Source: Acanthopleura granulata (Eukaryota > Mollusca > Polyplacophora > Chitonida > Chitonidae). Taken from it: 64,000 nucleotides of DNA. The stretch's first letter is position 1. Each line of letters starts with the position of its first letter. The notes beneath the pieces were generated by a model, which saw only the letters and a list, made by a program, of their open reading frames with translations, searched no databases and was not told where the DNA came from. The translations under genes and the position numbers were made by a program. Shown piece by piece: positions 13,371 through 25,904 of the stretch. Location: positions 3,524,794 to 3,588,793 of the forward strand of contig JABBOT010000008.1 of assembly GCA_016165875.1 (NCBI GenBank), written 5' to 3'.

Positions 13371-13936
13371 ATGTGTATAATCATATAAAAAAATTAATGT
13401 ACCATACTTTTGAAGTTAAGTGTTTTATTAGTTATCACATGCTTAATATGTGTAGCACATACAGTTCGAAACGTGTATCCCATGACATTAATCACTTCAT
13501 TTCACCGTTTATGATCACTGTATTTTATTTGGTCTGTACCATTTGACTAAAATCAAATCATAGATCACTTTTCATTGTGGTGAATTATTCAAGGCATTGC
13601 GTGAATGGGGATTTATTCTATGTAAAAGTTTTGTTCTTCAGAGTTCAAGTCAAGGCCATTATTAATAATGTGTGTTGCGTTTCATCATTTAGTGGAAAGT
13701 ACAAGCACTGGTCAGGCCTCTGTCAGTTCTTTAACTGATGTCTCAACCATGGTGAAGATTGGTGATTTACACCCAGACACTCCCGTTTCCTCCAGCCATT
13801 AACCTGACTGTCATCACATAAGTGAACAATTCTTGACCACAGTGTTTAAAACCGTTTAAGTAAGTAAATATATAAAATTCCATGCCCATATCTGTTACTG
13901 TACACATTTGCTGAAGGGTTCAGACCTATTTGATCA

Positions 13937-14285
13937 CCTTGGCGATCCAGTGGTTAAAGTATCTGCCTCGGGGTCGGGAGATTTATCGCGGCTTGTTGTC
14001 GCAACAAAGACATTAATTGTTGCTGCCTCGTTAAGCACTTGGCAGTGAGAGGTTAGAGCAAAGAAACAGTACTGGTTGTCCCTGTGTCAGTATAATGAGA
14101 CAGGATGGGGTCATGTCTGGTGTCTCTGGCATGCTGTTCTAGTGGTATAGACGTTCGGCAGCATGTACTCGCCCTGCCACAAGAAGACACAGTATAGATA
14201 TACACAGGTACATGTTAAGTACTTGTCCTTCTCATAAGACTGAAAAATTAAGCACAACTTAAATCCTAAGCATACATACAATCAT
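13937..14285 (+). mobile_element. SINE, family B
   Basis: It starts with a tRNA-like A-box context ('cagtggttaaagtatctgcc') followed by the family-B body shared with 6510-6836, including 'gtcatgtctggtgtctctgg' and 'gccacaagaagacacagta'. It lies in the intergenic region after ZMAT2. Confidence 0.6.
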
Positions 14286-14639
14286 TCAGACATATTCTCT
14301 TGGCTTGTTGACCCAGCAGGCCTTATTTATTGAATTGAAGAAAATTCTATGGATGTAGACAGTTAACTTACTACTGGACACTACACACAAAGCACCCGAA
14401 TTAAAGTTGCTGTAATGGAAAGCTACTCGCTAATAAAGATCTGCTGCAAGCACTTGGCTCCTACGATGTCCTACATACATGTATTACCAATCTAGAACTG
14501 TTGGTAATAGTTCTGAAGAAGCAATTGAGGTTGCACACATTGTTTTAATCCAGCCATCTGTCAGACTCTGTTGTTTACATCATTCAGGTTTGTTTGATGT
14601 GTAGATCATAATGTGTTTTAGTCTCCTTGACCCTGTAGG

Positions 14640-15435
14640 CCAGGTAGCAGATGTTTTGGTTTTCCCCACCCTGTAAATCAGCTTGGAGGTTTGTGATGTA
14701 GCTGGTGAAGTGCCGTGGTTTTCCCCACCCTATAAATCACACACAGGGTTTGTGATGTAGCTGGTGAGGTGCTGTGGTTTTCCCCATCCTCTAAATTAAA
14801 CAGGTTTGTGGTGTAGCTGGTGAGATGTTGTGGTTTTCTCCACCCTGTAAGTCAAACATGAGGTTTGTGAAGTGGCTGGTGTGGTGTTCTGATTTTCCCC
14901 ATCCTGTAAACGAGACATGAGGTTTGTAGTGTAGCTGATGAGGTGGTTTTCCCCACCCTGTAAACCAGACAAAAGATTTGTGATGTAGCTGGTGAGATGT
15001 TGTGGTTTTCTCCACCCTGTAAGTCAAACATGAGGTTTGTGAAGTGGCTGGTGTGGTGTTCTGATTTTCCCCATCCTGTAAACGAGACATGAGGTTTGTA
15101 GTGTAGCTGATGAGGTGGTTTTCCCCACCCTGTAAACCAGACAAAAGATTTGTGATGTAGCTGGTGAGATGTTGTGGTTTTCTCCACCCTGTAAGTCAGA
15201 CATGAGGTTTGTGAAGTGGCTGGTGTGGTGTTCTGATTTTCCCCATCCTGTAAATGAGACATAAGGTTTGTAATGTAGCTGATGAGGTGGTTTTCCCCAC
15301 CCTGTAAACCAGACAAAAGATTTGTGATGTAGCTGGTGAGATGTTGTTGTTTACTCCAGCTTATAAACCAAACAGGAGGTCTGGGTGTAGATAGTGAGAT
15401 GTTGTGGTTGCCTACATCCTTTGAGCCAGACCACT
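14640..15435. repeat. tandem satellite array with 172-bp higher-order unit
   Basis: A basic monomer of about 57-58 bp (core 'ttttccccaccctgtaaa...gtttgtgatgtagctggtga') repeats through the region. From about 14821 to 15336 three distinct monomer types form an exact 172-bp higher-order unit repeated three times (same phase points at 14821, 14993, 15165 and 15337). More diverged single monomers flank it on both sides. The unit is not a multiple of 3 and lacks stops on the minus strand, which gives long ORFs (14791-15144, 14852-15496) that are by-products of the array and not genes. Confidence 0.9.
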
Positions 15436-15951
15436 GTTGAATAGTGAAGTATTCTTCACAATGGAATAAAACAGTTGTGTACTGGTGTGCCATCATGCCT
15501 GATGTCTCTGGAATGATACTTCAGTGAATTACGTTGTGTTACACTTTCATAATGCCTGTCAATGTATTTATATAGACACCGCTGAAGTGAAACAAGTTCA
15601 TATGAAAACACGATGTAGTCTTGAGACTTCTTACGTCGGGACTGGAAGTGGGCCATGGCCAAGTGTTTAAGGTGGTTGCATGCATGGTGCGGGTTCAAAA
15701 CTGGCCTTCATCAGGGAATTTTTACATTTCACCACTTTTTCTGTTTGCTGAGCCTTGGTGACATTAAGCGGTCCACAAACCTCTTGCAGGGTCTGAGATT
15801 TGCTGAAGATTACTTGTCTTCTACCAAACTGGTGTGGATATCTGAATGTCACGTGACATTGGAAAGTTTGTTAGTGACTCACTGGTTCACCCCAGGTACT
15901 CCGGCTACAATCACCCATGAAAATAACCACCATCATGTACATGGAAACTAA

Positions 15952-16195
15952 GTTGGTTAGCGTGGCAGCCCAGCGTAATGATTCAGAAACCCCTCACCAA
16001 TGCCGTCAGTGTGACTTCAAGTCCAGCTCATGCTGGCTTCCTCTTCGGCCGTAAGTGGGAAGGTCTGCCAGAAACTTGCAGATGGTTGAGGGTTTCTGCC
16101 GGGCTCTGTCCGGTTTCCTCCCACAATAATGCTGGCTGCCATTGCATAAGTGAAATATTCTTGAATACAGCATAAAACATCAATCAAATAAATGT
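15952..16195 (+). mobile_element. SINE, family A
   Basis: Nearly full-length copy: tRNA-like head (ggttagcgtggcagcccagc), 'tcaagtccagctcatgctgg', 'gggaaggtctgccag', 'ctgtccggtttcctcccac', 'aagtgaaatattcttgaata' and an ATCAAATAAATG tail. This tRNA-derived type is very abundant in mollusc genomes. Confidence 0.8.
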
Positions 16196-16199
16196 ACAT

Positions 16200-18400
16200 G
16201 CAAAATTCTTGAGTATGTCGTTAGGCGACAATCATTCAAATCTACTTTGGGATTTGTTTCTGTTTACGTCAAGGGTAATACATTACCACAGTCTTTTGCA
16301 AAGGAGGAAGAATTCAAGAAATAAAGCACTAAAACCAGTTTTTTGTATTGAAAGAAACAAACTTTTTTATTTAAAGCAGTAACAAAAACAGAAACAGTTT
16401 GATTGTGCAGCACTTGTGTCATCAAGTCACTTGAAAACTATAAAAAGAATCATCTCAATCAGTTTCTCATCTGGAAATGTATGCCATCATGAGACGCTAC
16501 TTGTCTTTAGCTTAAAAAGAAAAAGATACCTTTTTTACTTTTACATAATATACCATCACATGTATTTCTGATTAGTCCACAAAGGCTATCTTTTAGTAAA
16601 TGAATTACTTCAATTTCAAATGACTAACCTTTCATATCTTCTTTGTTCAAACTTCATTATATATTTCATTTGCAACTAGATCATCCAAAATAATTACGTT
16701 ATCCTGTAACATATTACAGGTTTATATGTTTAAAACATTAAAATGTTTTGCTTCACTTTGATCAAATTGGGATTATACTATTTTTTTGTGAGGGGGTCGG
16801 ATTACTAAAACTGGTTAGCTCAGTAGATTTAATCACTACATGTTTCCTAATTGTGATTATCTACCTGACAAAAACCAAGAAAAACAAAAAATTGTTCACT
16901 GTAAAACACAAAATATTATCCAAATATTTCATCTTCTTTGAAGAACTTTTCGAAATTACTTGCACCTTCTTTCTTAGAGCTAGACACCAATCTGAAATTT
17001 AAAGAATAAAAAATTCCATTATACTTGAAAGTCCTGAAAACATTTTTTAGAACAGTGTTAGCAGTTTTTCACAGCATTTGAAATTTCTTGTCTCATTATT
17101 ATTAGTAAATAGGGAACTGTTGCAACCTGAAGTAACTCAGACAGAAGCTGGATGATTTAATGTACTGTTCATTTCTCCACTTGAGCTACCGATTTTTATT
17201 ACTTGGTTTGGGTTCCAGTCACCTTAGTGTGGAAAAATGTACCTCATTCATGCTGTAAGCATTCCCTTATTACCTTGAATTTGTACTGCATTTTCAAGCC
17301 GAATGAGTTAATGGGACCTACGATAGGCAATGTGAAAATGCAAGGTAAGAGTATCCTGGACAATGGTGATTATGCTGTCTGTCTGTTTGTCTGTGGTAAT
17401 TATAGGGCCCTCATGCTGTGCCACAGTCCAATGGGAACACTGGGCATTGTGTTAAATGTGTCAAGCATTTACGATGTATAGAAAACAAGGTTCCAAGTTA
17501 TCGTTTTGTTATTCACACTGGAATACAGGCCTTCTTCTGAGAGGCGAGTAGTCCTTATATTAGTACATTATACTCTCTCCTCTCATGCCAACTTGTCACT
17601 TTAAGAACCCTCCAGTTTCTGGTAACTTTAGGTAGAAAATTTTGCGTAGCTTGAGGTTTCAGTGCCATTAGACAACACGGAAAGTTAGGGAAATATTATG
17701 TAAAAATCATAGGTATTTTCATGTATTCTTGGAGACACACTTTCACACTTTCTAAGCTACATATAGCAAGATCAGTATTATATTAAATGCTTCAGTTACA
17801 GTTGGTTAATTTAGCTGACAACCACTATTTACGACATACTTCTAGGTCTGACTGACCTGACAACTACCCATGTCAAAGCTGACATGGTCTTCATAACAAT
17901 ATAATGTAAAGATATTTCAGCTTTTCTAACTAAAACTAGTACTTCAAACTCAAAGAAAACAGGAACTCTCTTACTTCCAGGTAATGGAGATTTCTCATAA
18001 CAATACAAGTGAATGGGTGAAACAAATTTGTTACATGCCAACTTTGTCACTAAGAAGTTAGTGCAGAAATAGAAAGAATTGGCGCCTAACAATTATTCCC
18101 GCCTGGCATCAAGATCCCTGGTAGACACTGAAAATGGATAACCATATGGCCGTGATCATTATAGTGTGGTTTGTACGTATGATTGAAGGAATGCAGCCAT
18201 GCAGTCTAACTTAAGTAAAAACAAAACAAAACATTTAAATGTGGTACAAGACCTTAAAAGAAAAGAACACATTTATACAACTTATACCTCAAAAGAAAGA
18301 GCTTTACTTTTGGTTAAATAAAATATTTCAATTTTCTGGCAGAAGTGCTTGTTATATGAGTATTTAATAATTAAACATCCAAAACTGAGAAGCCTTTTTT
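16200..18400. other. intergenic, AT-rich, nothing recognised
   Basis: I see only short unconvincing ORFs, no exon-like runs with splice borders, and no clear repeat structure beyond A/T-rich tracts. Confidence 0.5.
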
Positions 18401-18402
18401 AG

Positions 18403-18413
18403 GCCGCCATTTT
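18403..18413 (+). promoter_or_regulatory. YY1-type core promoter motif
   Basis: GCCGCCATTTT matches the YY1 consensus that often sits near the start sites of TATA-less genes. It lies about 85 bp before the ATG of the first-exon candidate at 18499. The match is visible; function is inferred. Confidence 0.35.
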
Positions 18414-18498
18414 AACAGACTGCTTACATCATCGGGCTTAGCTTTGCAAAGTAGCTCCTCTGTTGTTGAAAGTAAAAAAAAGTCATATAGATAACATA

Positions 18499-18634
18499 AT
18501 GGAGGGCTTCAGTAGGGACCCCAGCTCTAGTTCTGATGTTAGTGAATGTAACTTCGGCTTACAAGGCTACCAGTTTGAATCGCAGAGGAGTGAGGTGGAG
18601 AGCAGTAGTTCGAGCGACCACACATCAAGCTCAA
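18499..18634 (+). CDS. orphan first-exon candidate, Ser-rich
   Basis: ATG at 18499 opens a short reading frame, MEGFSRDPSSSSDVSECNF then GYQFESQRSE and a Ser-rich tail, ending at a strong donor (CTCAA|GTGAGT) after 18634. A YY1-type motif lies just upstream. The layout (acidic/Ser-rich start, a YQFE-like motif) loosely resembles the N-termini of invertebrate P2X7-like or transposon-derived proteins, but I cannot name it. No downstream exon is recognised on this strand before CFAP97, so it may be a broken gene, an isolated promoter-exon copy or chance. Confidence 0.3.
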
Positions 18635-19116
18635 GTGAGTGGGAACCGGTATTTGTGGTTTTGACGGGCAATCTGTGAAAGGACGGGTTGCGCTCTCTGC
18701 CTTCAGGTCATCGCAATTCAGACACATTTTGGCAGCCTACAGCCATGCATGTAGGCATGATGTGGCCCTCTAGTACATCTCAAACTCTTCCTTTTTAGAC
18801 TTGACTTTAACAGAACTTAAAATCCACGATTATCACGATGTACGAACATATTTTGCTGAGTCTGGAAATGCACGTTAATTACATGGTAGGAGTAAAACCC
18901 TAAGCACAGTGAAGTCACAATGAATATTCAAGACGAGGAAAGGGGGATTTTCATTGGACAAGCCTAAAACGTGGCAGAACTTTCTATGTGCCCCGAATAC
19001 GTGGATTTTGTAAAAAAATGACAATGTTTGAAAAAGTTTGTCTCTTATACGAAACCTGTAAACCTTAAAAAATGTAAAAAATATAATATTCCACACAGTT
19101 TGTATAGCTCTTTCAT

Positions 19117-22100
19117 TTAAGGTGTAGGTTGTATAAAAGTGTTCTTCTCTTTTAAACTGAAATCTACTGACCGTCTTGTCGATGTCATTCTCAATTCTGG
19201 AGGAGTCATGTCCTGGAACATGTCACACAGAGGCTCTCGTACTTTTGTTCTCACAGATTTGCTCTACAAAGGCAACACTGAAGCACGTGTAACTGAGTAA
19301 AGGTGAGTGTAAAATTTTTCATGAGCAAGCCAGTTACGACTATGATAACATCTGCTCTCAATGTTTAGCATAACAATCCTTATGAGAACTTGTTTGATAC
19401 ACTGTTCATTTTAAAATCAAGTGGCATTTCAATGATTTAATCATAAAGTACATCATTTATCAGTGCATACCGGGTCATCTTGGCCACCATTTCATCAAAA
19501 AATCCACTACAACATATACACGTAAGTTGCCCAATGGGAACTGACTGTATAGAGGGACAATGTTATGAAATGATCAAAACAATGTTGAAAACCAATCAGG
19601 TTCATCTTTACATTGCATTGTTTTTTAGATTTTCTAGATCAGGAAATACTATTTTTAAACATAAATGAGTATATATGGGTATAAATATATGAGTGATTAG
19701 TGTGCTATCGCAGCACAATGGCTCAGGAGCCCCAGACCACAGCCCACGGTTGTTGAGTTGAAGTCTAGTTCAGGCTGGTTACCTCAACTACCGTACATGG
19801 GAAGGTCTGCCAGCAACCTGTGGATGGCTGCGGGATTCCCCTGGGCTCTTCCAGGTTTTGTCCCACCATGACATTGTGCTGGCTGCTGTCAAATAAGTTA
19901 AACGTTCATCAGTACAACAAAAAACAACGATCAAACGAATAAATGTCAAGACATATGATACTGCCCCATTCTAACCTGTGCTCTTGGAAGTGATTTGGCC
20001 ATAATGTTCACCCCAGGATCACTCACGGCTTTGCTCTTCATTTTCTGCTGTTTGCTGTCCTCCTGCCTGAAGGCTCCCTTCCTTAGTACGGGTGGCTGGC
20101 TTTGTACTGGGACACAACCTCCATCAGAAGACAGGCTTGACAACTGACAACAATCAGTAGAATTATACAGCCATTTTTTATATTAACATGATCAATGTAT
20201 TATGAAAGAAATACTCTCCTCAGAGAGGTGTTCGTCTTCTGAGTATAAAAGAGGAATGTCCTGAATATTCTCCCTACAGAGTGTTTTCCCGAGGAACAAT
20301 CACAAGGACCACCTGCATAACACTAAGAAGATATTTCACTGTTACCATTTCATCTTGTGCATAAGCTCTTGTCATGTATGGAATTCAAGCACAGCACATG
20401 CTGGCTTCCTTTCCGGTCGTACATGGGACAGTCTGTCAGCAACCCATGAATGATTGTGGGCTTCCTCCAGACTCTGCACTCTTTCCTCCCACCATAACAT
20501 GTCAAATATGGCGTGAGTGTGGCGTAAAACACCAATCAAATAAATAAATCATTTATGGAAAGTTCTTCCATCTGAGTTCCTAGAAAGTGGTGCTAGACCA
20601 TTCACATACAAATCATGTCGTGCACAGCTCAATACAAATGCCCTCCAAAACACTTAATCTTGTCCCTTACCTATGGATGGTCGTGGGTTTCCTCAGGGCT
20701 ATGCCCAATTTCCTCCCATCATAATTCTGACTGCCCTTGTGAAATAAGTGAAGTATTCTCAAGTGCTGTGTAAACACCAATGAAATAAATAGTAAATAAA
20801 CTTGTCCCTCACTCTCGGGCAAATTTAAAATGCATACATGTACTGTACTGTCATAGATCCTAATTGCTTACTGGCCTTTGATATAACAACCCTGTGTCTC
20901 AGCCCTCATCGTTCATTTGTCTGAATTACTATGTTATTCTTTGGATCGCTCTTTTGCAATATTGAATATATATTGCCATGCATATGAGTTTTTCTGTATT
21001 TCAGTGCCTAGTAAAGTAATTTTTTTTTCTGAAAATCAAATGTATTTGAACCTGACATGGTGAATTGTAATATTTTGAAGCTTTGCTGAATAAATGATAA
21101 TTTGATACTGACTGAGTGTCTTGAATGCAAATTTGGAATCTGAAGACTCTTACCACAGAAATGTCTGAGAGCGTCGGAGAAAGTATTTTAGGAGAATCTG
21201 ATGCTGATCCTTCACTCAGGGCCAGATTATCTGGAGATGCGATCATCTTCAGGCTACGGATAGTGTCTGCTACTGACAGACGGGACTTGGCCTGAGAGTC
21301 CAGGAGCACTGGGGACATTTCGGGCTCATCTGTGACCTCTGTGGAGCTAGGCTTAGATTGGAAGACATCCACATCTGAAGACATCCACTTGGAAATGTCT
21401 GAACAGTTCCACAAAGTGCTACGACAGTCATGATTGTCATCTAATGCTGTTTCCTGTCTTCTCGAGACAGATTTCTGTTTCGACTTCTTTTTGGAATCTT
21501 TAGCCCCTCTTCCCTTGAGACAGGAAGCAGTGTCAGTCTTCGTCTGAAACCGGTGAGAATGACGTTTTTGTAACGTTGCTGCATGTACCTGTGCCTTATC
21601 GTGGTGGGGAGAGTATTTTGTTTCCTTCAAGGACTGGTGCAACTGCCTTCTTTTTCTAGGTGCCAGGATTGCATTGAGTTTGTCTGCGCTTTTATCTAGA
21701 GAGGGAGGGGTTTCTGTTGTCATGGAAATGTTGGTCTGCAATACTTTCTGGTTATCCCCTCCTGCCAGTAAATATTGCGAGGCTGGTATGTTTCTAAGCT
21801 GTTTAGCATCACTGCACTCAGAAGCCATGTCATTGTCACTTAGGAAGTTCTCTTCAGCATCACCTCTACCACTTTCCGCATCTTGACATGGGGATGATGA
21901 TGCCTCATCAAACTTGAACACATAATTCCTCTCTTTTTCAGCACTTTGACTAGCTGATCTAGAACGCAACATTCGTTTGGTTTGCCCAGCTGGAGATGTG
22001 GTCTTCCTTCTAGTTGCTTTCTTTGGTGGATTCATGCTACTTTCAGTAATTTTAGACTCCTCTTTGGTGCTAGAATTTGGTTTGGATATTGATGATCTCT

Positions 22101-23355
22101 TACCCAATGTGTTTATTTCCTCTTGTTCTGGTGAACCAATGCAAATTTCAAACTGATCAATAGCATCGAAATTGTAGGGATTTATATCAAAACTTGACCC
22201 TGAATCTTGTGAGGCATATGTGGTAGAACATGAATCTTCCATCTCACTCATTATCTTCACCTCCACATCTTTTGTAGAGAAAGAAACTCTTGCTCTTGGC
22301 CGTCTGTTTTCCTTGTTAGCACTGACAAATTACAAGGAAAGAAAACTACTGTAAACATAGTAAAAGCGACATATCATACACCTCATACAGTTCTCGAACA
22401 ATTTCAAGTGTAGAGCTGAACTCTATTCTGTATTCTGTCTCTTTACAGGAAAATAAACATCTTACTTCTGGTACTGAAGCTTACATTTTTAACAATGGAT
22501 ATATCATCCTACATCCAACAAAAATACTCAGTACACTTTTCTAACATTAACAGAACTCTATGAATCAGGCAAACTGAGCAACTTAAATATGGATAAATTT
22601 TTACATCTGATCAAATACCGACACACTATATTTACACTGCAATTATTTAGCTCCTGATACAAGCCACTGATATACATGGAGTATTTCCTTAATTACCTTT
22701 TCAGAATTCCTGATCTGTCAAGCATCCTAGAATTGCTGATAATTTTGGGAGCTTTGTTATTCTGAACAGAGTACCTGGTGTTGTATGTGTTGGATTCTTT
22801 GGGCCAAGGCACAGGAGAGTCCTTTCGGCTGTTATCTGGATCGTCATCCTCAAACAAAGATGGTTCTGATTTTAGCTGTTCATCAGTTTCCACAGAATCC
22901 TCATCACTGTCATGGTAAGGACCTAACAGAGTATTTCCCAAACGGTTATGGTCACTTATTTTCTCTTTGCTTTTGAATAAAGGTGACCGCATATGTCCAG
23001 AATTAGTGGCAGTTCTGTTTGCCTGTCGTGTTTTGGGTGTCAGCAGTCTACCCTTGCAACTTTTCCCTTTCCTCTCCTTTTTAACTTTGGGAGACTTTTT
23101 TTGGGGTGTTGGTGTTGAAATCAGGGTAAATTTTCTGTACTTCCCTTTTTCATCATCTGATAGTGTGTTCCACAATGATTTTAATTTACCATTTATCTGG
23201 TGGGCTTTTAGGAATGGATACTTCCCTTGCAGCTTACTTTTATTTTCCAGAACAAATACTTGGTAGCTGACAACACTTTTAATCTTCTTGCTTGAACCTG
23301 CTTCCTCATTCTTGGTAGGGAAGACTGCTGCCCCATTCTCTTTCATATTTGCCAT
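19117..23355 (-). CDS. HMG-box-like nuclear protein, uncharacterised
   Basis: Four exons join in frame with GT-AG borders: 23355-22697, 22321-21154, 20143-19976 and 19263-19117, giving 713 aa. Residues about 27-80 form an HMG-box-like domain (core SYQVFVLENKSKLQGKYPF, then GKLKSLWNTLSDDEKGKYRK), placing the protein in the nucleus on DNA. The rest is low in structure: Lys/Arg-rich stretches, acidic patches (DSDEDSVETDE) and many Ser-Pro/Thr-Pro sites. A KEN tripeptide occurs at the N-terminus (MANMKENG) and again just after the first intron (ANKENRRPR), as in APC/C substrates. The C-terminus ends FSLKEKNTFIQPTP. The start is the first ATG of the open frame ahead of the HMG region. I cannot assign it to a named family; candidates are cell-cycle chromatin proteins. 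Gene structure confidence is high for the exons, moderate for the ends. Confidence 0.75.
19704..19943 (+). mobile_element. SINE, family A, diverged
   Basis: It carries recognisable SINE-A blocks ('gggaaggtctgccagcaacc', 'ccctgggctcttccaggttt', 'gctggctgctgtc') and an AAACGAATAAAT tail. It lies in the last intron of the HMG-box-like gene, antisense to it. Confidence 0.65.
20376..20549 (+). mobile_element. SINE, family A, 5'-truncated
   Basis: Blocks 'ttcaagcacagcacatgctg', 'tggcgtaaaacaccaatcaa' and an AATAAATAAAT tail. It lies in the intron between the second and third exons of the HMG-box-like gene. Confidence 0.65.
20547..20795 (+). mobile_element. composite SINE, family A with extra module
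   Basis: About 110 bp (20547-20655, starting 'catttatggaaagttcttcc') matches, in the same relative orientation, the extra module of the SINE at 8516-8875. It is followed by the 3' half of SINE-A ('tggatggtcgtgggtttcct' to 'caatgaaataaat'). The shared junction shows the module travels with the SINE. Confidence 0.65.
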
Positions 23356-23399
23356 TCAGACCAACAATTTTCACTCCATATCTGTACATAGAGCTGTTC

Positions 23400-24235
23400 A
23401 GCCTGAGAACAAAACCAAACGTACAGATATAAAATTCTGACAATTAGCTTCAAGTCATCATCTGGTATTATAATTAAATTCACAAAATGGAGAAATCATG
23501 GAAGGGGGACTGCACTGGTTGAATGATCTAGAATATCTGAATTCTGACATTGATGACTAAGCCGGCTGTGTCTTCAAGTTCAACTATTGCCGTGTTGAGC
23601 TATGACCTTGAAAATCGGGGATTTTATGCAATATGGATCATGTACTGTACCTGTAAGGTGAAATTGCTTCCAGTTTCATGGTGACAATTTCCTCCACCAA
23701 TAAATCTGACATGTTACTGTGTAAGTTAAACATTCATGAGTGTTATCAAAGTACATGTAACATTGTGATAACCATTTAAATTTACACCTTGTGAATACAA
23801 TAATTACAGTACAAACATTTGAAAGAAGTACTTCTCTAGTTCTGAGCAAGGACAGATTGAATTTTGAATACTTTGAAGTTTAGAGAAATGATCATCGATC
23901 AAAAAAATCTGAAAAAAGTGATGTAAAACATCTATTCACAGCTCTGTCTGGTTTCCAGTAGTGTTTCTCCTGGAAAACTAGCACCTTACTCTTTTCCACT
24001 TCATCAAATGGCAGAAAAGGTAACATTTCAAAAATGTAACTAAACTTGCTTAATTCTTCAACCCATTTGCACGTTTGCAATGTTTGTCCAAGCATCTTAT
24101 GAGAGCATTATTCTGCTGTAGACTGATAAAATTACACTTTTAGTTTTGTCTCCAAAATCAAATTAAAATAATGTAAGAACTGCTCTATAAGTTGCTCTAT
24201 CGCATGTGAAAAGGCTGAGGCATGAGGGTAAGTCT
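23400..24235. other. intergenic, nothing recognised
   Basis: Upstream flank of the HMG-box-like gene. It should hold that gene's promoter and 5' UTR, but no motif stands out. Confidence 0.4.
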
Positions 24236-24240
24236 CAGAT

Positions 24241-25211
24241 TTTAAGATACTAGAACCCCTCAGACCGGTGAAATTTAGTCATATTTATTTTATTTCACAT
24301 TAGTATTCTACATTCTCCTATCTTTCCTCTTACTGTAGATGAAAAACAAATTCGAATTGTAAATACCTTAAATCTGACAAGAAGTATAACACCAACCAAG
24401 GCAGTTGTGTTTTCCTTGATCGCCCTGATTAGGGTGATAAGCTCATTGAATGGGGTTACCTGCTGGGAATAGACATGCCTATTGACCAAAACAACAGCCT
24501 CAATCACCACACCAGGGTGCCATTGGGGGATGGGTTTATAAACATATTCTAGCAGGTTTTCCTCTTTTGCAGAGCATAATAAGTTTTAAAATTTAGCATA
24601 AGTAGGTTGATATGTCCAAATTTTAGCTGGAGGAAGTATAATTCTTGATTAAAATTAATTTGCAAAGGAATTAATGATGAATTTCTGTCACACATACTGC
24701 TCCTCCAGACATTTTGATCTTTTTCTTCCTTTCTATTTTTGACACGGTCACTTATATTTCAACATAATCCTACAGAACTTGGCACACATGTAGCTAAATA
24801 CACAAGCTAAACAAAAGATCCAATTTTTTAATTTCTTTTCTAGTTTTAAAGACATAGTAAAAGTATATGAAAGTTTCAAAAACTTTTTAAATTTTTGAAA
24901 CTTTTAACTTTAAAGGATCACTCAGAAAAATCTAGGATGGATGTTAAAATTTGTGGGACCATTTTATAGTTTAAATAGTATCCACACTTTCCACATGAGC
25001 AAAAACATTTGGGAAATTGGGGAAAAAATAGCATTTTGAAAAGCCGCCCTGATTTTTTTCAAACTTCCAAAGTCAGGTGAATTTTAAAAGCTTTTTGAAA
25101 TCAGCAACTGTTTAGTTTTCAGAATATACATACATATGACTGTATTTTATCAATATTTTGGACTACACAAAATGTGAAATTCTGCTTACAAGGGGTTCTA
25201 GTATCCTTAAA
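24241..25211. mobile_element. non-autonomous DNA transposon with about 20-bp terminal inverted repeats
   Basis: The left end reads TTTAAGATACTAGAACCCCT (24241-24260) and the right end AGGGGTTCTAGTATCCTTAAA (25191-25211), near-perfect inverted repeats enclosing about 970 bp of AT-rich sequence with no long ORF. This is the structure of a MITE-like element. Superfamily unassigned. Confidence 0.65.
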
Positions 25212-25904
25212 CTTTCTGTAGATCTAAACTGCAGCTGTACTTATTTGCAAAGCAAAAAAGTAAGACTACTCAACACTTCACCTGTCTTATTGTGATCTCA
25301 AAGCTCACAAGGAAAACAAGTCTGATCCTGTTAAAGCAGAAGGGTCCTATATCATTTAATAAAATTAATGGACCATTTCAGCACAGTGGAAAGAGTATCA
25401 GTCTTCTTTTGTCTTGTCACTAACATCAAAAATGGGTGGAGGGGAGGGGAGTGGGAGTATTTGTCTACTTCAATCCAATCTCTAAGCTACAAACGAGCTC
25501 AGTGCTTGCTTTCATCAAGGATAAATATTTATACAACTGCAGTCCTTTCAAGCTGAATTTTTACCCCTGGTTTACCAAAAATTGGGAAGATAAATATGAT
25601 GATGTGAATGTGATCATATCTCATGTCACTTATCAGGATGCTGTTAGTGTTCAGTAGGTGTGTTCATTATAACTTACACCTAAATACCAGGTTGACAAGC
25701 GTTAGTGTGATCGAATGTTCATTTTCTTTTGTTATTACACATGGCAAACTTGGTATTCATCCAGGAAAAATTGATTAAAGAATAAAAGTAGATAAAATTT
25801 ACCTCTTAAAGGACGTAGGAAAATTCACCTTGTCAAGTTCCGCGCCTTCTTCTAGCAGAAGACAAAAACGTGAATACCGAGAAATCTCGCCCTGTCTCGT
25901 CTAG

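Noticed and set aside
14791..15496. Long minus-strand ORFs (117 and 214 codons)
   Set aside because: They are read through the 172-bp satellite, cycle through the same DNA in different frames and show no domain.
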